Source of the DNA: an uncultured Ilumatobacter sp.
GTDB lineage: Bacteria > Actinomycetota > Acidimicrobiia > Acidimicrobiales > Ilumatobacteraceae
Length of the DNA stretch: 64,000 nucleotides
Assembly: GCA_937919625.1 (NCBI GenBank)
Contig: CALFRK010000114.1
Coordinates: 1 to 64,000 of the forward strand
Reading direction: 5' to 3'
Below the pieces are notes generated by a model. The model was not told the origin of the DNA. It was given only the letters and a program-made list of their open reading frames with translations, and did no database searches. Position 1 is the first letter of the stretch. Every line of letters begins with the position of its first letter. This document shows positions 8,396 through 17,396 of the stretch, one piece after another. The translations under genes and the position numbers were made by a program.

Positions 8396-8421
8396 GAGCG
8401 GATCCGCAACGAACCCATGAC

Positions 8422-8547
8422 AGTTGGGAGTTGTGCCTGGAGCGTGAGCCGATAGGCGAACTGCGACCAATCGTGACGGGGGATTCGTGCGGAATGAAAA
8501 GGAGCGAAGCGACCTATCCGCTGAATCCCCTGGCACAACTCCCAACT
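8422..8547. other. Palindromic 126-base element with pseudoknot potential (ncRNA, terminator or MITE-like)
   Basis: Perfect 16-base inverted arms (8422-8437 and 8532-8547) bracket an interior with two further pairings that cross each other: 8447-8456 with 8513-8522 (9 of 10 pairs) and 8479-8486 with 8523-8530 (8 of 8). The 3' partners of these two helices are contiguous, which is pseudoknot geometry. The element begins at the last bases of the aspS stop and ends 27 bases before the nfeD promoter hexamer. I see no reading frame with codon use like the neighbours and no direct target duplication at its ends. I do not recognise the family. Confidence 0.6.
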
Positions 8548-10289
8548 CAGTCGACTCTTGGGAGCACCCTGAGACCGAGTTCGGCGAGTTGTTTCGGATC
8601 GCCCTCGACCGGCGAGTTGGTCATCGGGTCGGCGCCCGACTGTGTTTTCGGGAAGGCGATCACCTCGCGGATGTTCTCCTCACCGGCCAAGATGGCGACC
8701 AAGCGGTCGAGACCAAGTCCAAAACCGCCATGCGGCGGGGCGCCGTATTTGAACGGGTTAAGGAAGAAGCCAAACTTACGATCGGCTTGCTCGTCAGTGA
8801 TGCCGAGTACTGCAAATACCTTCTTCTGCAGCTCTGGCTCGTGGATTCGGATCGAGCCCGAGCCGAGCTCCCAACCGTTGAGCACGAGGTCGTACGCGAT
8901 CGAACGAACCGACATCGGATCGCTGATCATCTTGTCTACATCATCAGGGTGAGGGGTCGTGAACGGGTGGTGCCCGGGCTTGGGACGACCAGACTCTTTG
9001 TCGACACCGATAAACAGCGGAAACTCCACCACCCAGACGAACCGCAACGGCCCCTCGTGCACGGGAGGACGACCGAGATCGTTGCGTAAGGTGCCGAGCA
9101 CCTCGCAGGCGGTCATCCACTCGTCAGCGACGATCAGCAACAGATCGCCGGCCTGCGCCTCGAGGCGCGATGTGATTTCGGCCTGCTCGGACTCGGAAAG
9201 AAACTTGGCGACCGGGCTGTCGAGCCCCTCTGCCGTGACCTTGATCCACACCAAGCCCTTGGCGCCGATCGATTTGGCCTTGTCGGTCAGCTTGTCGAGC
9301 TGGTTGCGGCCAAAATCAGCGGCCTTACCAGCCACGCGGATGCCCTTGATCGACACTGCGCCGGCAAACGCCTTGAACTCGGTCGAGCCAAACGCGTCGG
9401 TGAGATCGACCAGTTCCATGCCGAAACGAAGGTCAGGTTTGTCGATCCCGAACCGGTTCATTGCGTCGTGCCAGGTGATCCGTTCGATCGGGAGCGGGCG
9501 CTCGCCGGAGACGGCTTCGGCGGAGTCGAGCACGGCCTCGCCGACAGCGTCGAGCACGTCGTCTTGGTTGACGAAGCTCATCTCCATGTCGAGTTGCATA
9601 AACTCGTACTGACGGTCGGCGCGGAGGTCTTCGTCTCGCAAGCAACGGGCGATCTGGTAATAGCGGTCGACGCCGCCGACCATCAACAACTGCTTAAACA
9701 GCTGCGGCGACTGTGGCAGCGCGTAGAACGAGCCCGGCTCTTTGCGAGAGGGCACCAGAAACTCGCGGGCGCCCTCAGGGGTAGAAGGCACCAGCATCGG
9801 CGTTTCCACCTCGACAAAATCCTGGCGCTCCATCGCCTTGCGTGTCGCAGCATTGACGGCCGCCCGAATGCGCAGGTTCTTCTGCATCCGCTCGCGGCGC
9901 AGATCGAGGTAGCGGTGCTGTAGGCGAAGGTTCTCATCGACATCGTCGGCGCGAGCATCGATTGGGAACGGCGGCGCCACGGCGGTGCGTAAGACTTCCA
10001 CGGCGCACTCGCCGACTTCGACCTCGCCGGTCGGCAGGCCAGGGTTGACGGTGCCTTCAGGCCGGGCACGCACCACGCCCGTGATGCGAACCACGTATTC
10101 GGAGCGCACGTCGACATCGTTGTCGACGACGCATTGGGTGATGCCGGTGTGGTCTCGAATGTCGACGAATGCGAGCCTTTCGCCGTGCTCACGGCGACGT
10201 CCGACCCAGCCGGCGAGGGCGACCGTTTGACCTATGTGCTCGACACGGAGCTCTCCGCATTGGTGGGTGCGCATTGATGTACTGCTCAT
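8547..10289 (-). CDS. aspS: Aspartyl-tRNA synthetase
   Basis: Class II aminoacyl-tRNA synthetase of 580 aa, of bacterial type. The N-terminal anticodon-binding OB fold has LAGWVGRRREHGERLAFVDI. Class II motif 2 is RCLRDEDLRADRQYEFMQLD, the bacterial GAD insertion spans about residues 290-415, and motif 3 is GGFGLGLDRLVAIL near the C-terminus. Its start overlaps the hisS stop by four bases (ATGA), the common hisS-aspS arrangement. Whether it also charges tRNA-Asn cannot be decided here; no gatCAB gene is in the window. The stop codon touches the palindromic element downstream. Confidence 0.97.
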   Translation of the reverse strand: MSSTSMRTHQCGELRVEHIGQTVALAGWVGRRREHGERLAFVDIRDHTGITQCVVDNDVDVRSEYVVRITGVVRARPEGTVNPGLPTGEVEVGECAVEVLRTAVAPPFPIDARADDVDENLRLQHRYLDLRRERMQKNLRIRAAVNAATRKAMERQDFVEVETPMLVPSTPEGAREFLVPSRKEPGSFYALPQSPQLFKQLLMVGGVDRYYQIARCLRDEDLRADRQYEFMQLDMEMSFVNQDDVLDAVGEAVLDSAEAVSGERPLPIERITWHDAMNRFGIDKPDLRFGMELVDLTDAFGSTEFKAFAGAVSIKGIRVAGKAADFGRNQLDKLTDKAKSIGAKGLVWIKVTAEGLDSPVAKFLSESEQAEITSRLEAQAGDLLLIVADEWMTACEVLGTLRNDLGRPPVHEGPLRFVWVVEFPLFIGVDKESGRPKPGHHPFTTPHPDDVDKMISDPMSVRSIAYDLVLNGWELGSGSIRIHEPELQKKVFAVLGITDEQADRKFGFFLNPFKYGAPPHGGFGLGLDRLVAILAGEENIREVIAFPKTQSGADPMTNSPVEGDPKQLAELGLRVLPRVD

Positions 10290-11551
10290 GAGTTTGCTTC
10301 CTGAAGACGGGATCGAAGATCGGAGACGAGATGGGCCATGGGAACGATCGACTGCTCGCCGCCCGACCGCAATGGTTTGAGGGTGACGGTGCCGGCGTCG
10401 ATTTCGTCGGTGCCGACGATTACAGCGAACGCGGCGCCGCTGCGATTGGCGCCCTTCATCTGGGCTTTCATGCTGCGGTTGTCGTACGAGCGGTCGGCGC
10501 TGATGCCCGCTGCACGCAGCTCAGCGGTGATCGCCAACGCCGATGCTCCACCGGCGGTGTCGACGACAAACACGTCGACCGACGGATCGGGCGCTGCAAA
10601 TACGCCCTCGTCGTCGCAGGCCAGCAGGGTGCGATCGACACCGAGTGCGAATCCGATACCTGGTGTCGTTGGACCACCGAGATCTTCGACGAGGCCGTCG
10701 TAGCGGCCACCGCCGCCGAGTGCATTCTGGGCGGATTCGAGCGTGCCGCCCACAAATTCGAACGTGGTGTGGCGGTAATAGTCGAGCCCTCGCACAAGTT
10801 TCATGTCGATCACGAACGAAATATCGAGTTGGCTGAGGCCGGCCTGCACGGTGTGAAAGTGGGCCGCCGCATCATCGCTCCAGAACTGGTCGATCGTCGG
10901 CGCCGTGGCGATATACGGGGCATCTGAGACGCGTTTCGAGTCGAGCACCCGAAGCGGATTCTTGGTGAGGGTGTCTCGGCTGGCTGCTGAGAGATCTTCG
11001 CCTCCGGCCTCGAAATGAGTTCGCAGAGCATCGACATAGCGGGCTCGGTCGGCGGGCTCGCCCAGCGAGTTGATGCGCAGTTCGACCTGGCGCAAACCGA
11101 GCCGACGAAAAAACTCCGACCCGAGCGCAATCACCTCGACGTCGAGATGGGCGTCGTTGACCCCGAGCACCTCGATGCCGACCTGGTCGAACTGGCGGTA
11201 TCGGCCACGCTGCGGCTTTTCGTACCGAAAGTTCGGTCCCGAATACCACGCCTTCCACGGTGTCACCGGTCGATGTTGGACAAATGCCCTGCATACGCTG
11301 GCCGTCTGCTCGGGCCTGAGGGCCACATGGCGATCACCCTTGTCGAAGAAGTCGTACATCTCCTTGGTGACGACGTCGGTGGCCTCGCCGATCCGGCTGA
11401 ACACCCCGAGATCTTCCATCAGTGGTGGGATGATCAGCTGGTAGCCGGCACTTTCGACCACATCAGCAAACACCGCAGTGAAGGCACGCCAACGAGCTGA
11501 CTCGGGTGCGAGGATGTCACGCATCCCTGGGCTGGTCTGGAACGCTGGCAC
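10286..11551 (-). CDS. hisS: Histidyl-tRNA synthetase
   Basis: Class II synthetase of 421 aa that attaches histidine to tRNA-His. Visible signatures are FQTSPGMRDILAPESARW at the N-terminus, the motif 2 region YSGPNFRYEKPQRGRYRQFD, the histidine-binding motif LVRGLDYYRHTTFE, and motif 3 TTPGIGFALGVDRTL. The C-terminal about 90 residues form the anticodon domain (VDVFVVDTAGGASALAI onward). It starts with GTG, preceded at eight bases by TAACGT, so hisS-aspS probably has its own promoter separate from relA. Confidence 0.97.
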   Translation of the reverse strand: MPAFQTSPGMRDILAPESARWRAFTAVFADVVESAGYQLIIPPLMEDLGVFSRIGEATDVVTKEMYDFFDKGDRHVALRPEQTASVCRAFVQHRPVTPWKAWYSGPNFRYEKPQRGRYRQFDQVGIEVLGVNDAHLDVEVIALGSEFFRRLGLRQVELRINSLGEPADRARYVDALRTHFEAGGEDLSAASRDTLTKNPLRVLDSKRVSDAPYIATAPTIDQFWSDDAAAHFHTVQAGLSQLDISFVIDMKLVRGLDYYRHTTFEFVGGTLESAQNALGGGGRYDGLVEDLGGPTTPGIGFALGVDRTLLACDDEGVFAAPDPSVDVFVVDTAGGASALAITAELRAAGISADRSYDNRSMKAQMKGANRSGAAFAVIVGTDEIDAGTVTLKPLRSGGEQSIVPMAHLVSDLRSRLQEANS

Positions 11552-11559
11552 GGGCAGCC

Positions 11560-11565
11560 ACGTTA
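11560..11565 (-). promoter_or_regulatory. -10 hexamer TAACGT of hisS-aspS
   Basis: TAACGT is eight bases before the hisS GTG, inside the 63-base relA-hisS gap. Confidence 0.45.
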
Positions 11566-11614
11566 TCGGCGTGGGCCCACCTCGCCGCGGTGGGTTGCCA
11601 GCAACGTCGGCAAC

Positions 11615-13843
11615 TCAGTCGGCAGTTTGGGCCCCTGGCACGATGCGATGCACGTCGAACACGGCATCGACACGCTTGACGTTGGTGAGCACAGAGGCCA
11701 GTTGAGCAGGATTCGACATCTCGATCTGGAACCGCAGTCTGGCGACACGGTCATCGCCAGTGACCGTGTCACATGACAAGATGTTGACGCCCTGGTCGCC
11801 AAGCGTGTTGGCGATGTCGAGCAACAGGCGTGACCGATCGAGGGCGACCACCTCGATGCCGGCCTTGAACAATTGGTCTCGCCGGTCGCCATCCCATTCG
11901 ACCTCGATCAGCCGCATCGCCTGCTCGTTGGCCAACGAGGCGGCGTTGGCACAATCGTGGCGGTGCACGCTGACCCCCCGGCCACGCGTGACGAATCCGA
12001 TGATCTCGTCACCAGGCACCGGAGTGCAGCAATTGGCGAGACGCACCATCAGATCGTCGAGGCCCTCGACATGCACCCCGATCGTGTCGTCGCCGCTCTT
12101 GTGTTTTCCGCGAGGTGAGAACACCGTTGATGGCAACTGGTCGCGGTCACCGCCATCACGGAACAGGCGAGAAATCTTCTGGGCGACACTGCGGGCCGAA
12201 ACATGATGTTCGCCGATCGCGGCCAGGAACGTGTCGAGATCGCCGTAGCTGAGTTCGGCGATTACCTCTGCCAGTTGTTCGGACTGCCAGATCTTCTGCA
12301 TCGGAAGACCTTCGCGGCGGAACTCGTTGGCGATCTCGTCCCGACCGACCTCGATCATGTCGACGCGACGTTCGCGGCTGAACCACTGCCTGATCTTGTT
12401 TTGGGCCCGGTGCGAAGCAACGAAACCAAGCCAGTCCTGGGATGGGGCGGCGCTTTCGACCTTCGATGTGAATACCTCACACGTGTCGCCGCTGGCCAGG
12501 CGATGATCGAGTGCGACCAATCTGCCGTTGACCTTGCTGCCAATACAAGCGTGCCCGACCTCGGTGTGCACGCTGTAGGCGAAGTCGACCGGTGTCGAGC
12601 CGACGGGCAGCGTGACGATCTTGCCCTTCGGCGTGAAGATGAACACCTCGTCCTGGTCGAGATCGGTCTTCAGGTCTTGCATGAACTGGGCGGGGTCGTT
12701 GACCTCCTCCTGCCAGTCGATGATGCGATTCAGCCAGTCGATGTCGCTGGTGTTGCCATCGCCCTTGTAAGCCCAGTGGGCGGCGACGCCCCATTCGGCC
12801 CTCTGGTGCATCTCACGAGTGCGGATCTGCACCTCGATCGGCCGGCCGGCCGGCCCGATTACGGTCGTGTGCAGGCTTTGGTACAGGTTGAACTTGGGGA
12901 CCGCGATGTAGTCCTTGAAGCGGCCTACCACCGGTCGCCATCGCCCATGGATGCTGCCGAGCGCGGCATAGCAGTCTTTGATCGAATCGACGATCACACG
13001 CACCGCAACGATGTCGAAGATCTCATCGAACTCGCGGTCTTTGACGATCATCTTTTCGTAGATGCTCCAAAGGTGTTTTCCACGTCCGGTGACCTCGGCC
13101 TCGACACCCAATTCCTTGAGGCGGGCGCGAATGTCGCTGACCGCCTGGGCCAGGAAGATCTCACGTTCTGGCGAACGGGTAGCCACCAGGTGATCGAGTT
13201 CGGCATAACGCTTTGGGTGCAGCGCCGCGAATGAGAGATCTTCGAGCTGTTCCTTGATTTCTTGGATGCCGAGACGGTGCGCCAGTGGGGCATAGATGTC
13301 GAGTGTTTCCTGGGCAATCCGACGCTGCTTCTCAGGTTCCATGCCGCCGAGCGTGCGCATGTTGTGCAGGCGATCGGCGAGCTTGATCAACAGCACACGC
13401 AGGTCTTTCGCCATAGCGACCAGCATCTTGCGCATCGTGGCCGCCTGCTGGGCCTCACGCGAATCGAATCGAATCCGTTCGAGCTTGGTAACGCCATCGA
13501 CGATCCACGCCACCTCGTTGCCGAAATGATGCTCGACGTCGGCGAGCTTGATCTCGGTATCCTCGACTGCGTCGTGCAGCAGAGCCGCCGCCACCGAAAC
13601 CTCGTCGAGCCCGATGTCGGCGACGATCTTGGCAACGGCAAGGGGGTGATTGATATAGCTCTCGCCGCTCGACCGCTTTTGCGAAAGGTGGGCCTCGGCG
13701 GCCATGTGGTAGGCGCGGTTGATCGTGTCAACTCGCGCTTTGGGATGGTGCGACCGGTAGCTGGCCAGCAGCGGTATCAGCTCGCCAGCCGCGGCAATTT
13801 CGTTGTTCCGTCGCCACGGGAGGACACGATCGACGGTGGCCAT
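11615..13843 (-). CDS. relA: Bifunctional (p)ppGpp synthetase/hydrolase
   Basis: Long Rel protein of 742 aa controlling the stringent response. The HD hydrolase domain (about residues 30-190) keeps YINHPLAVAKIVADIG and the metal-binding LLHDAVEDT. The synthetase domain (about 225-345) carries GRFKDYIAVPK: the R-x-K-D form of this motif marks bifunctional Rel rather than E. coli RelA (E-x-D-D). A TGS domain (about 395-455, IFTPKGKIVTLPVGSTPVDF), a zinc-finger/helical region with NCCTPVPGDEIIGFVTRG, and a C-terminal ACT domain (about 660-735) follow. An SD-like GAGGT precedes the ATG, nine bases after apt, so apt-rel is an operon. Confidence 0.97.
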   Translation of the reverse strand: MATVDRVLPWRRNNEIAAAGELIPLLASYRSHHPKARVDTINRAYHMAAEAHLSQKRSSGESYINHPLAVAKIVADIGLDEVSVAAALLHDAVEDTEIKLADVEHHFGNEVAWIVDGVTKLERIRFDSREAQQAATMRKMLVAMAKDLRVLLIKLADRLHNMRTLGGMEPEKQRRIAQETLDIYAPLAHRLGIQEIKEQLEDLSFAALHPKRYAELDHLVATRSPEREIFLAQAVSDIRARLKELGVEAEVTGRGKHLWSIYEKMIVKDREFDEIFDIVAVRVIVDSIKDCYAALGSIHGRWRPVVGRFKDYIAVPKFNLYQSLHTTVIGPAGRPIEVQIRTREMHQRAEWGVAAHWAYKGDGNTSDIDWLNRIIDWQEEVNDPAQFMQDLKTDLDQDEVFIFTPKGKIVTLPVGSTPVDFAYSVHTEVGHACIGSKVNGRLVALDHRLASGDTCEVFTSKVESAAPSQDWLGFVASHRAQNKIRQWFSRERRVDMIEVGRDEIANEFRREGLPMQKIWQSEQLAEVIAELSYGDLDTFLAAIGEHHVSARSVAQKISRLFRDGGDRDQLPSTVFSPRGKHKSGDDTIGVHVEGLDDLMVRLANCCTPVPGDEIIGFVTRGRGVSVHRHDCANAASLANEQAMRLIEVEWDGDRRDQLFKAGIEVVALDRSRLLLDIANTLGDQGVNILSCDTVTGDDRVARLRFQIEMSNPAQLASVLTNVKRVDAVFDVHRIVPGAQTAD

Positions 13844-13852
13844 GGCGCGACC

Positions 13853-14380
13853 TCAGTAGGTCGTGAGACTTTCGACGCGATGGTCGCCCAGTTTGGCGCG
13901 ACCACGAAGGTCGCCGAGTTCGAGCAGAAAACCGAAACCAACGATGTCGCCGCCGAGCGTCTCGACCAGTCGTCCCGTTGCCGCCGCCGTACCACCGGTC
14001 GCCAGCACGTCGTCAACGATCAGGATCCTTTCGCCGGGGTGGATCGCATCGCGATGGATCTCGAGCTTGTCGCGGCCGTACTCGAGCTCGTACTCCTCGC
14101 GGGCAACCGCCCACGGAAGCTTTCCGGGCTTACGAACGGGAACAAACCCGGCACGAAGGCGATAGGCCACGGGAGCAGCCAAGATGAAGCCACGCGACTC
14201 GACGCCCACGACACGATCGACGCCGACGTCATAGAACCTTGTCACAAGGTCGTCGACCGCCCGCCCGAACGCAGCCGCATTGCCGATCAACGGAGTGATA
14301 TCGCGAAACGTGACCCCCTCCTTGGGGTAGTCCACGATTGCTCTGATGTGGTCACGCACCCAGGACGCGTCTTCGGCCAT
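13853..14380 (-). CDS. apt: Adenine phosphoribosyltransferase
   Basis: Purine-salvage enzyme of 175 aa joining adenine and PRPP to AMP. YPKEGVTFRDITPLIGN at the N-terminus, GVESRGFILAAPVAYRL and the PRPP-binding motif ILIVDDVLATGGTAAATG define the family, and the length is standard. A leaderless promoter candidate lies directly upstream, and relA follows nine bases downstream, the usual actinobacterial secDF-apt-relA order. Confidence 0.96.
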   Translation of the reverse strand: MAEDASWVRDHIRAIVDYPKEGVTFRDITPLIGNAAAFGRAVDDLVTRFYDVGVDRVVGVESRGFILAAPVAYRLRAGFVPVRKPGKLPWAVAREEYELEYGRDKLEIHRDAIHPGERILIVDDVLATGGTAAATGRLVETLGGDIVGFGFLLELGDLRGRAKLGDHRVESLTTY

Positions 14381-14386
14381 GCGCCG

Positions 14387-14392
14387 AGACTA
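14387..14392 (-). promoter_or_regulatory. -10 hexamer TAGTCT of apt-relA
   Basis: TAGTCT is six bases before the apt ATG, in the 55-base gap after secF. Confidence 0.5.
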
Positions 14393-14435
14393 CCGATGTC
14401 GGGCCATGGTCCGCGTCGCTGCGTTCAACCGAGAA

Positions 14436-15632
14436 TTACCGGCGCTTCTTCTTGCGCGGCCGCGGCGGATGCGACAGCACCGCAGCGACCTGCGCCGCTT
14501 CGCCGCCCTGGGCCGACGTAGCGGGCTTGGAAGAGCCCCTATTGGCCGAACCGCGAGCGTCTGCCTGGCCGGCGGCGACGGCGCGCGTGCGGCGGCTGCC
14601 AATCACGCCTCCCATCACCATCTCGCGCAGCGCTTCGCCGACCGCTCGCTGGATGTTGCGGCCGTCCCACGACCTGTCCGACTTTTTCAGCACAGCCAGA
14701 AGCGGAGCAGCTACAAAGATCGACGAGTAGGCGCCAGTGAGCATGCCGATCAACAACGCCAAGGCGAACTCTGCAAGCGTCGACTGACCCATCACTCCAG
14801 CGCCGATCAACAACAGCGAGATGACGGGAACGATCGACGAGAAGCTGGTGTTGAGTGAACGCATCAGTACCTGGTTCATCGACACATTGACGATGTCATC
14901 ATATGGCGGCTTTTGGGCCGCGAACCGGGCCTCGTTCTCCTTGACACGATCAAACACCACGATCGTGTCGTACAGCGAATACCCGAGAATTGTCAGAAAG
15001 GCGATCACCGTGGGCGGGGTCACGATGAACTGAAGGATCGAATAGATCCCGACGCTGATCAATACGTCGTGCACCATCGCCACGATCGCGGCGAAGGCCA
15101 TTCGCCACTCGAATCGGAATGAAATGAAGATCCCTACGACGAAGATGAAGATCACCAGGGCCCTCAACGCCTTGTTGGTGATGTCGCTGCCCCACGACGA
15201 ACTGACGAGGTTTTCGTTGATGTCGTTGACATCGACCTGGGCGGCCTCGGCAAATGCCTGCCTCAGTAGAGCGCCGACCTCTTCAGCCTGAACGCCAACC
15301 TGGACCTTGATAAAGTCGCCCGAATCGGAAGAGCGGCTCTGCAGGCGAGCACCCTCGGTCGAGATTCCGTTGTCGCTCAGCACCGCACCGGCTTCGTCGA
15401 CCGTGAACCCATTGTTCGCCGGGACGTCCCACGACACGCCGCCCTCGAAGTCGATGCCAAGGTTCAGGCCCTGTGCGAACAACGAAATCACCGTCAGCAC
15501 GAGTAGCACCGACGAGATCCAGATACCGACCTTTCGATGGCCGATGAAGTCGAGCGAGGTCTGGCCCTCGAACAAACGCCCGATTCGGGTCTTGGCGATC
15601 GCCGGCCGGTCGATGGTGGCGAGATCGCTCAC
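14436..15632 (-). CDS. secF: Protein translocase subunit SecF
   Basis: Integral membrane partner of SecD that uses proton motive force to assist protein export (398 aa). The open frame extends 145 codons upstream inside secD, but the protein clearly starts at GTG 15632 (V-S-D-L-A-T-I-D-R), overlapping the secD stop as GTGA. RKVGIWISSVLLVLTVISL is the first membrane segment, GLNLGIDFEGGVSWDVP is the SecF signature, and YSLYDTIVVFDRVKENEA lies in the fourth to fifth segment region. A basic C-terminal tail ends PPRPRKKKRR. Confidence 0.96.
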   Translation of the reverse strand: MSDLATIDRPAIAKTRIGRLFEGQTSLDFIGHRKVGIWISSVLLVLTVISLFAQGLNLGIDFEGGVSWDVPANNGFTVDEAGAVLSDNGISTEGARLQSRSSDSGDFIKVQVGVQAEEVGALLRQAFAEAAQVDVNDINENLVSSSWGSDITNKALRALVIFIFVVGIFISFRFEWRMAFAAIVAMVHDVLISVGIYSILQFIVTPPTVIAFLTILGYSLYDTIVVFDRVKENEARFAAQKPPYDDIVNVSMNQVLMRSLNTSFSSIVPVISLLLIGAGVMGQSTLAEFALALLIGMLTGAYSSIFVAAPLLAVLKKSDRSWDGRNIQRAVGEALREMVMGGVIGSRRTRAVAAGQADARGSANRGSSKPATSAQGGEAAQVAAVLSHPPRPRKKKRR

Positions 15633-16972
15633 GACGTTGCCCCCGTGGGAGCCAGGGTGGCGGGCATTCGGCGGTCGCCGTCGAACCAGCTCGTGGTCGA
15701 CAGCAAGTACACCGCGGGACGGGTGAAGAAGTAGAACACCACCAAGTCGCAGATTGTGGTGAGCCCGAGATACAGGGCGAAGCCCTTCACAGATCCGACG
15801 CTCAACGAGAACAGGATCAACGACGCCAGCAGCGATACCAGGTCGGCCGACACAATCGTGCGCCATGTGGCCTTGAAGCTGCGGGGCGCCGCGTTTCGAA
15901 TTGTGCGGCCGTGGCGCGCCTCGTCTTTGAGGCGTTCGAAAAACACGACATAGGTATCCACCGTGACTCCGACAGCAACGATGATACCCGTGGCCCCCGC
16001 CAGCGTGAGGGCATAGTTGGTGGCCCGCGACACAAACACGGCTAGCGAGAACACGGTCATGCCCCACACGACCAGCCCGGTGAGGATCACGACCGACAAC
16101 CGCCTGTAGTAGGCAACCATGAACGCCAACATCACGGCGACGCCGATCAGGCCGGCGATGACGGCTGCGTTGAGTGAGTCTTGGCCGGCCGTTGCTGACA
16201 CCGTCTCGACACGTTGCTGCTCGACGGGCACCGGGAAGGCGCCGCGGTTGAGTACCCGGGCCAGGCTGCGAACCTCAGACTCTTCGAATGCTCCTGAGAT
16301 TTGGACCGACCCTGGGAAGTCGGGTGTTTGAACGACCGGGGACGACTGGATCACGTCGTCGAGAAGAATCGCCAGCTGACGAGTTGGGCACTCCGCTCCG
16401 CCGTTGAAACAGGTTGCCGCAAGCGTATTCCAGACGACCTGCCCATCGGATCGAAGGTCGACGTTGACGACCCACTGCCCGGTGCTCTGACTGATCGTGG
16501 CGCTGGCACTGCCCTGTGAAAACACCTCTCCCGTGCCGCCCGAGGGCCCGACAACACAGGTGCCCGCGCCGTCAGCGCGAGGCATGGTCGCCTGTCCGAT
16601 CGCCTCGTTTGCTGTTGCCAGCCCATCACAGGCGATGACGGGTCGCAGAGTGACGATGCCTGAGACTTGCAACGCCTCGAACGCTGAGGCCTGGTCGCTG
16701 ACGCCTGGCAGGTCGACGACGATGTTCTCGCCCTCGACCCGGACGTCTGGCTCAGCGATACCAAAGCTCTCGAGCTGACCACGCATCAGGTCTCGCACGA
16801 TCACGAGCTGTTCGGCGTCGGCTGGTTCTTGCGTGGCATAGATGACCGAAAGGCCACCTTTCAGGTCGAGCCCGAGTACCGGGGTGTTGCCAACACTGAG
16901 ATTCAGCGCCAGCAGTCCGCCGACGAGACCAACGAACCCGAGCAAAGTGGCCCAAAGGGCACCCTTCTTCAC
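15629..16972 (-). CDS. secD: Protein translocase subunit SecD
   Basis: Membrane protein of 447 aa with six segments and a large external domain between segments 1 and 2. VLGLDLKGGLSVIYAT is the SecD signature; the P1 domain spans about residues 40-265, ending near RVLNRGAFPVPV; segments 2-6 follow from SLNAAVIAGLIGVAVMLAF, with TVDTYVVFFERLKDE in the cytoplasmic loop. It is shorter than many actinobacterial SecD proteins (about 550 aa) because the external P1 region is compact. It overlaps yajC (ATGA) upstream and secF (GTGA) downstream, a tightly coupled yajC-secD-secF unit. Confidence 0.96.
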   Translation of the reverse strand: MKKGALWATLLGFVGLVGGLLALNLSVGNTPVLGLDLKGGLSVIYATQEPADAEQLVIVRDLMRGQLESFGIAEPDVRVEGENIVVDLPGVSDQASAFEALQVSGIVTLRPVIACDGLATANEAIGQATMPRADGAGTCVVGPSGGTGEVFSQGSASATISQSTGQWVVNVDLRSDGQVVWNTLAATCFNGGAECPTRQLAILLDDVIQSSPVVQTPDFPGSVQISGAFEESEVRSLARVLNRGAFPVPVEQQRVETVSATAGQDSLNAAVIAGLIGVAVMLAFMVAYYRRLSVVILTGLVVWGMTVFSLAVFVSRATNYALTLAGATGIIVAVGVTVDTYVVFFERLKDEARHGRTIRNAAPRSFKATWRTIVSADLVSLLASLILFSLSVGSVKGFALYLGLTTICDLVVFYFFTRPAVYLLSTTSWFDGDRRMPATLAPTGATS

Positions 16973-17373
16973 GCTTCGCCCGAACTGTCGTCGGAATCGT
17001 CATCGGAATCATCGGAATCAGGGCCGTCTTCGTCTTCGTCGTCGTCATCGTCGTCGTCGTCGGGGTCATCGGCCGTATTGACCTTGCCCTGTACGGCGGC
17101 TTTGGCGACGCGGATTTGCACGTCGTCGTCGATCTCAATCCAAAAACGGTCGGCCTCTTCGCCGGTGATGAAGCCGTAGATGCCCGAGTTCATGATCACT
17201 TCATCGCCAACGCCGAGCGACGACTGGATTCTGGCCTGGTCTTTCATCCGCTTGCGCTGAGGGCGAATCAGCAGGAAATACATAGCGAATGGGATCAGTA
17301 GCAGGATCAGCAACTGGGCGACACCGCCGCCACTGCTCGAGTCGTCCTGGGCGAGAAGTGAGAGTGCATACAT
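16969..17373 (-). CDS. yajC: Preprotein translocase subunit YajC with acidic C-terminal tail
   Basis: Small Sec accessory membrane protein of 134 aa. One membrane segment (about residues 18-35, LLILLLIPFAMYFLLIRPQ) is followed by the YajC core RKRMKDQARIQSSLGVGDEV and MNSGIYGFITGEEADRFWIE. The last about 40 residues are almost only Asp, Glu and Ser, an unusual polyacidic tail. A TTG at 17385 is open in frame, but ATG 17373 (MYALSLLAQDD) is the better start. It overlaps secD by four bases. Confidence 0.9.
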   Translation of the reverse strand: MYALSLLAQDDSSSGGGVAQLLILLLIPFAMYFLLIRPQRKRMKDQARIQSSLGVGDEVIMNSGIYGFITGEEADRFWIEIDDDVQIRVAKAAVQGKVNTADDPDDDDDDDDEDEDGPDSDDSDDDSDDSSGEA

Positions 17374-17396
17374 AGCGGGTCGCAAGCGTAGCGATC

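Noticed and set aside
8431-8952. Plus-strand frame starting inside the palindromic element
   Set aside because: Most of it is antisense to aspS, and the part within the element has no coding character.
12203-14521. Long plus-strand frames opposite relA and apt
   Set aside because: The opposite strand encodes clear Rel and Apt motifs. High-GC codon structure produces such mirror frames.
15633-16067. N-terminal extension of the secF frame
   Set aside because: It lies inside secD, does not look like SecF, and a GTG overlapping the secD stop gives the proper SecF N-terminus.
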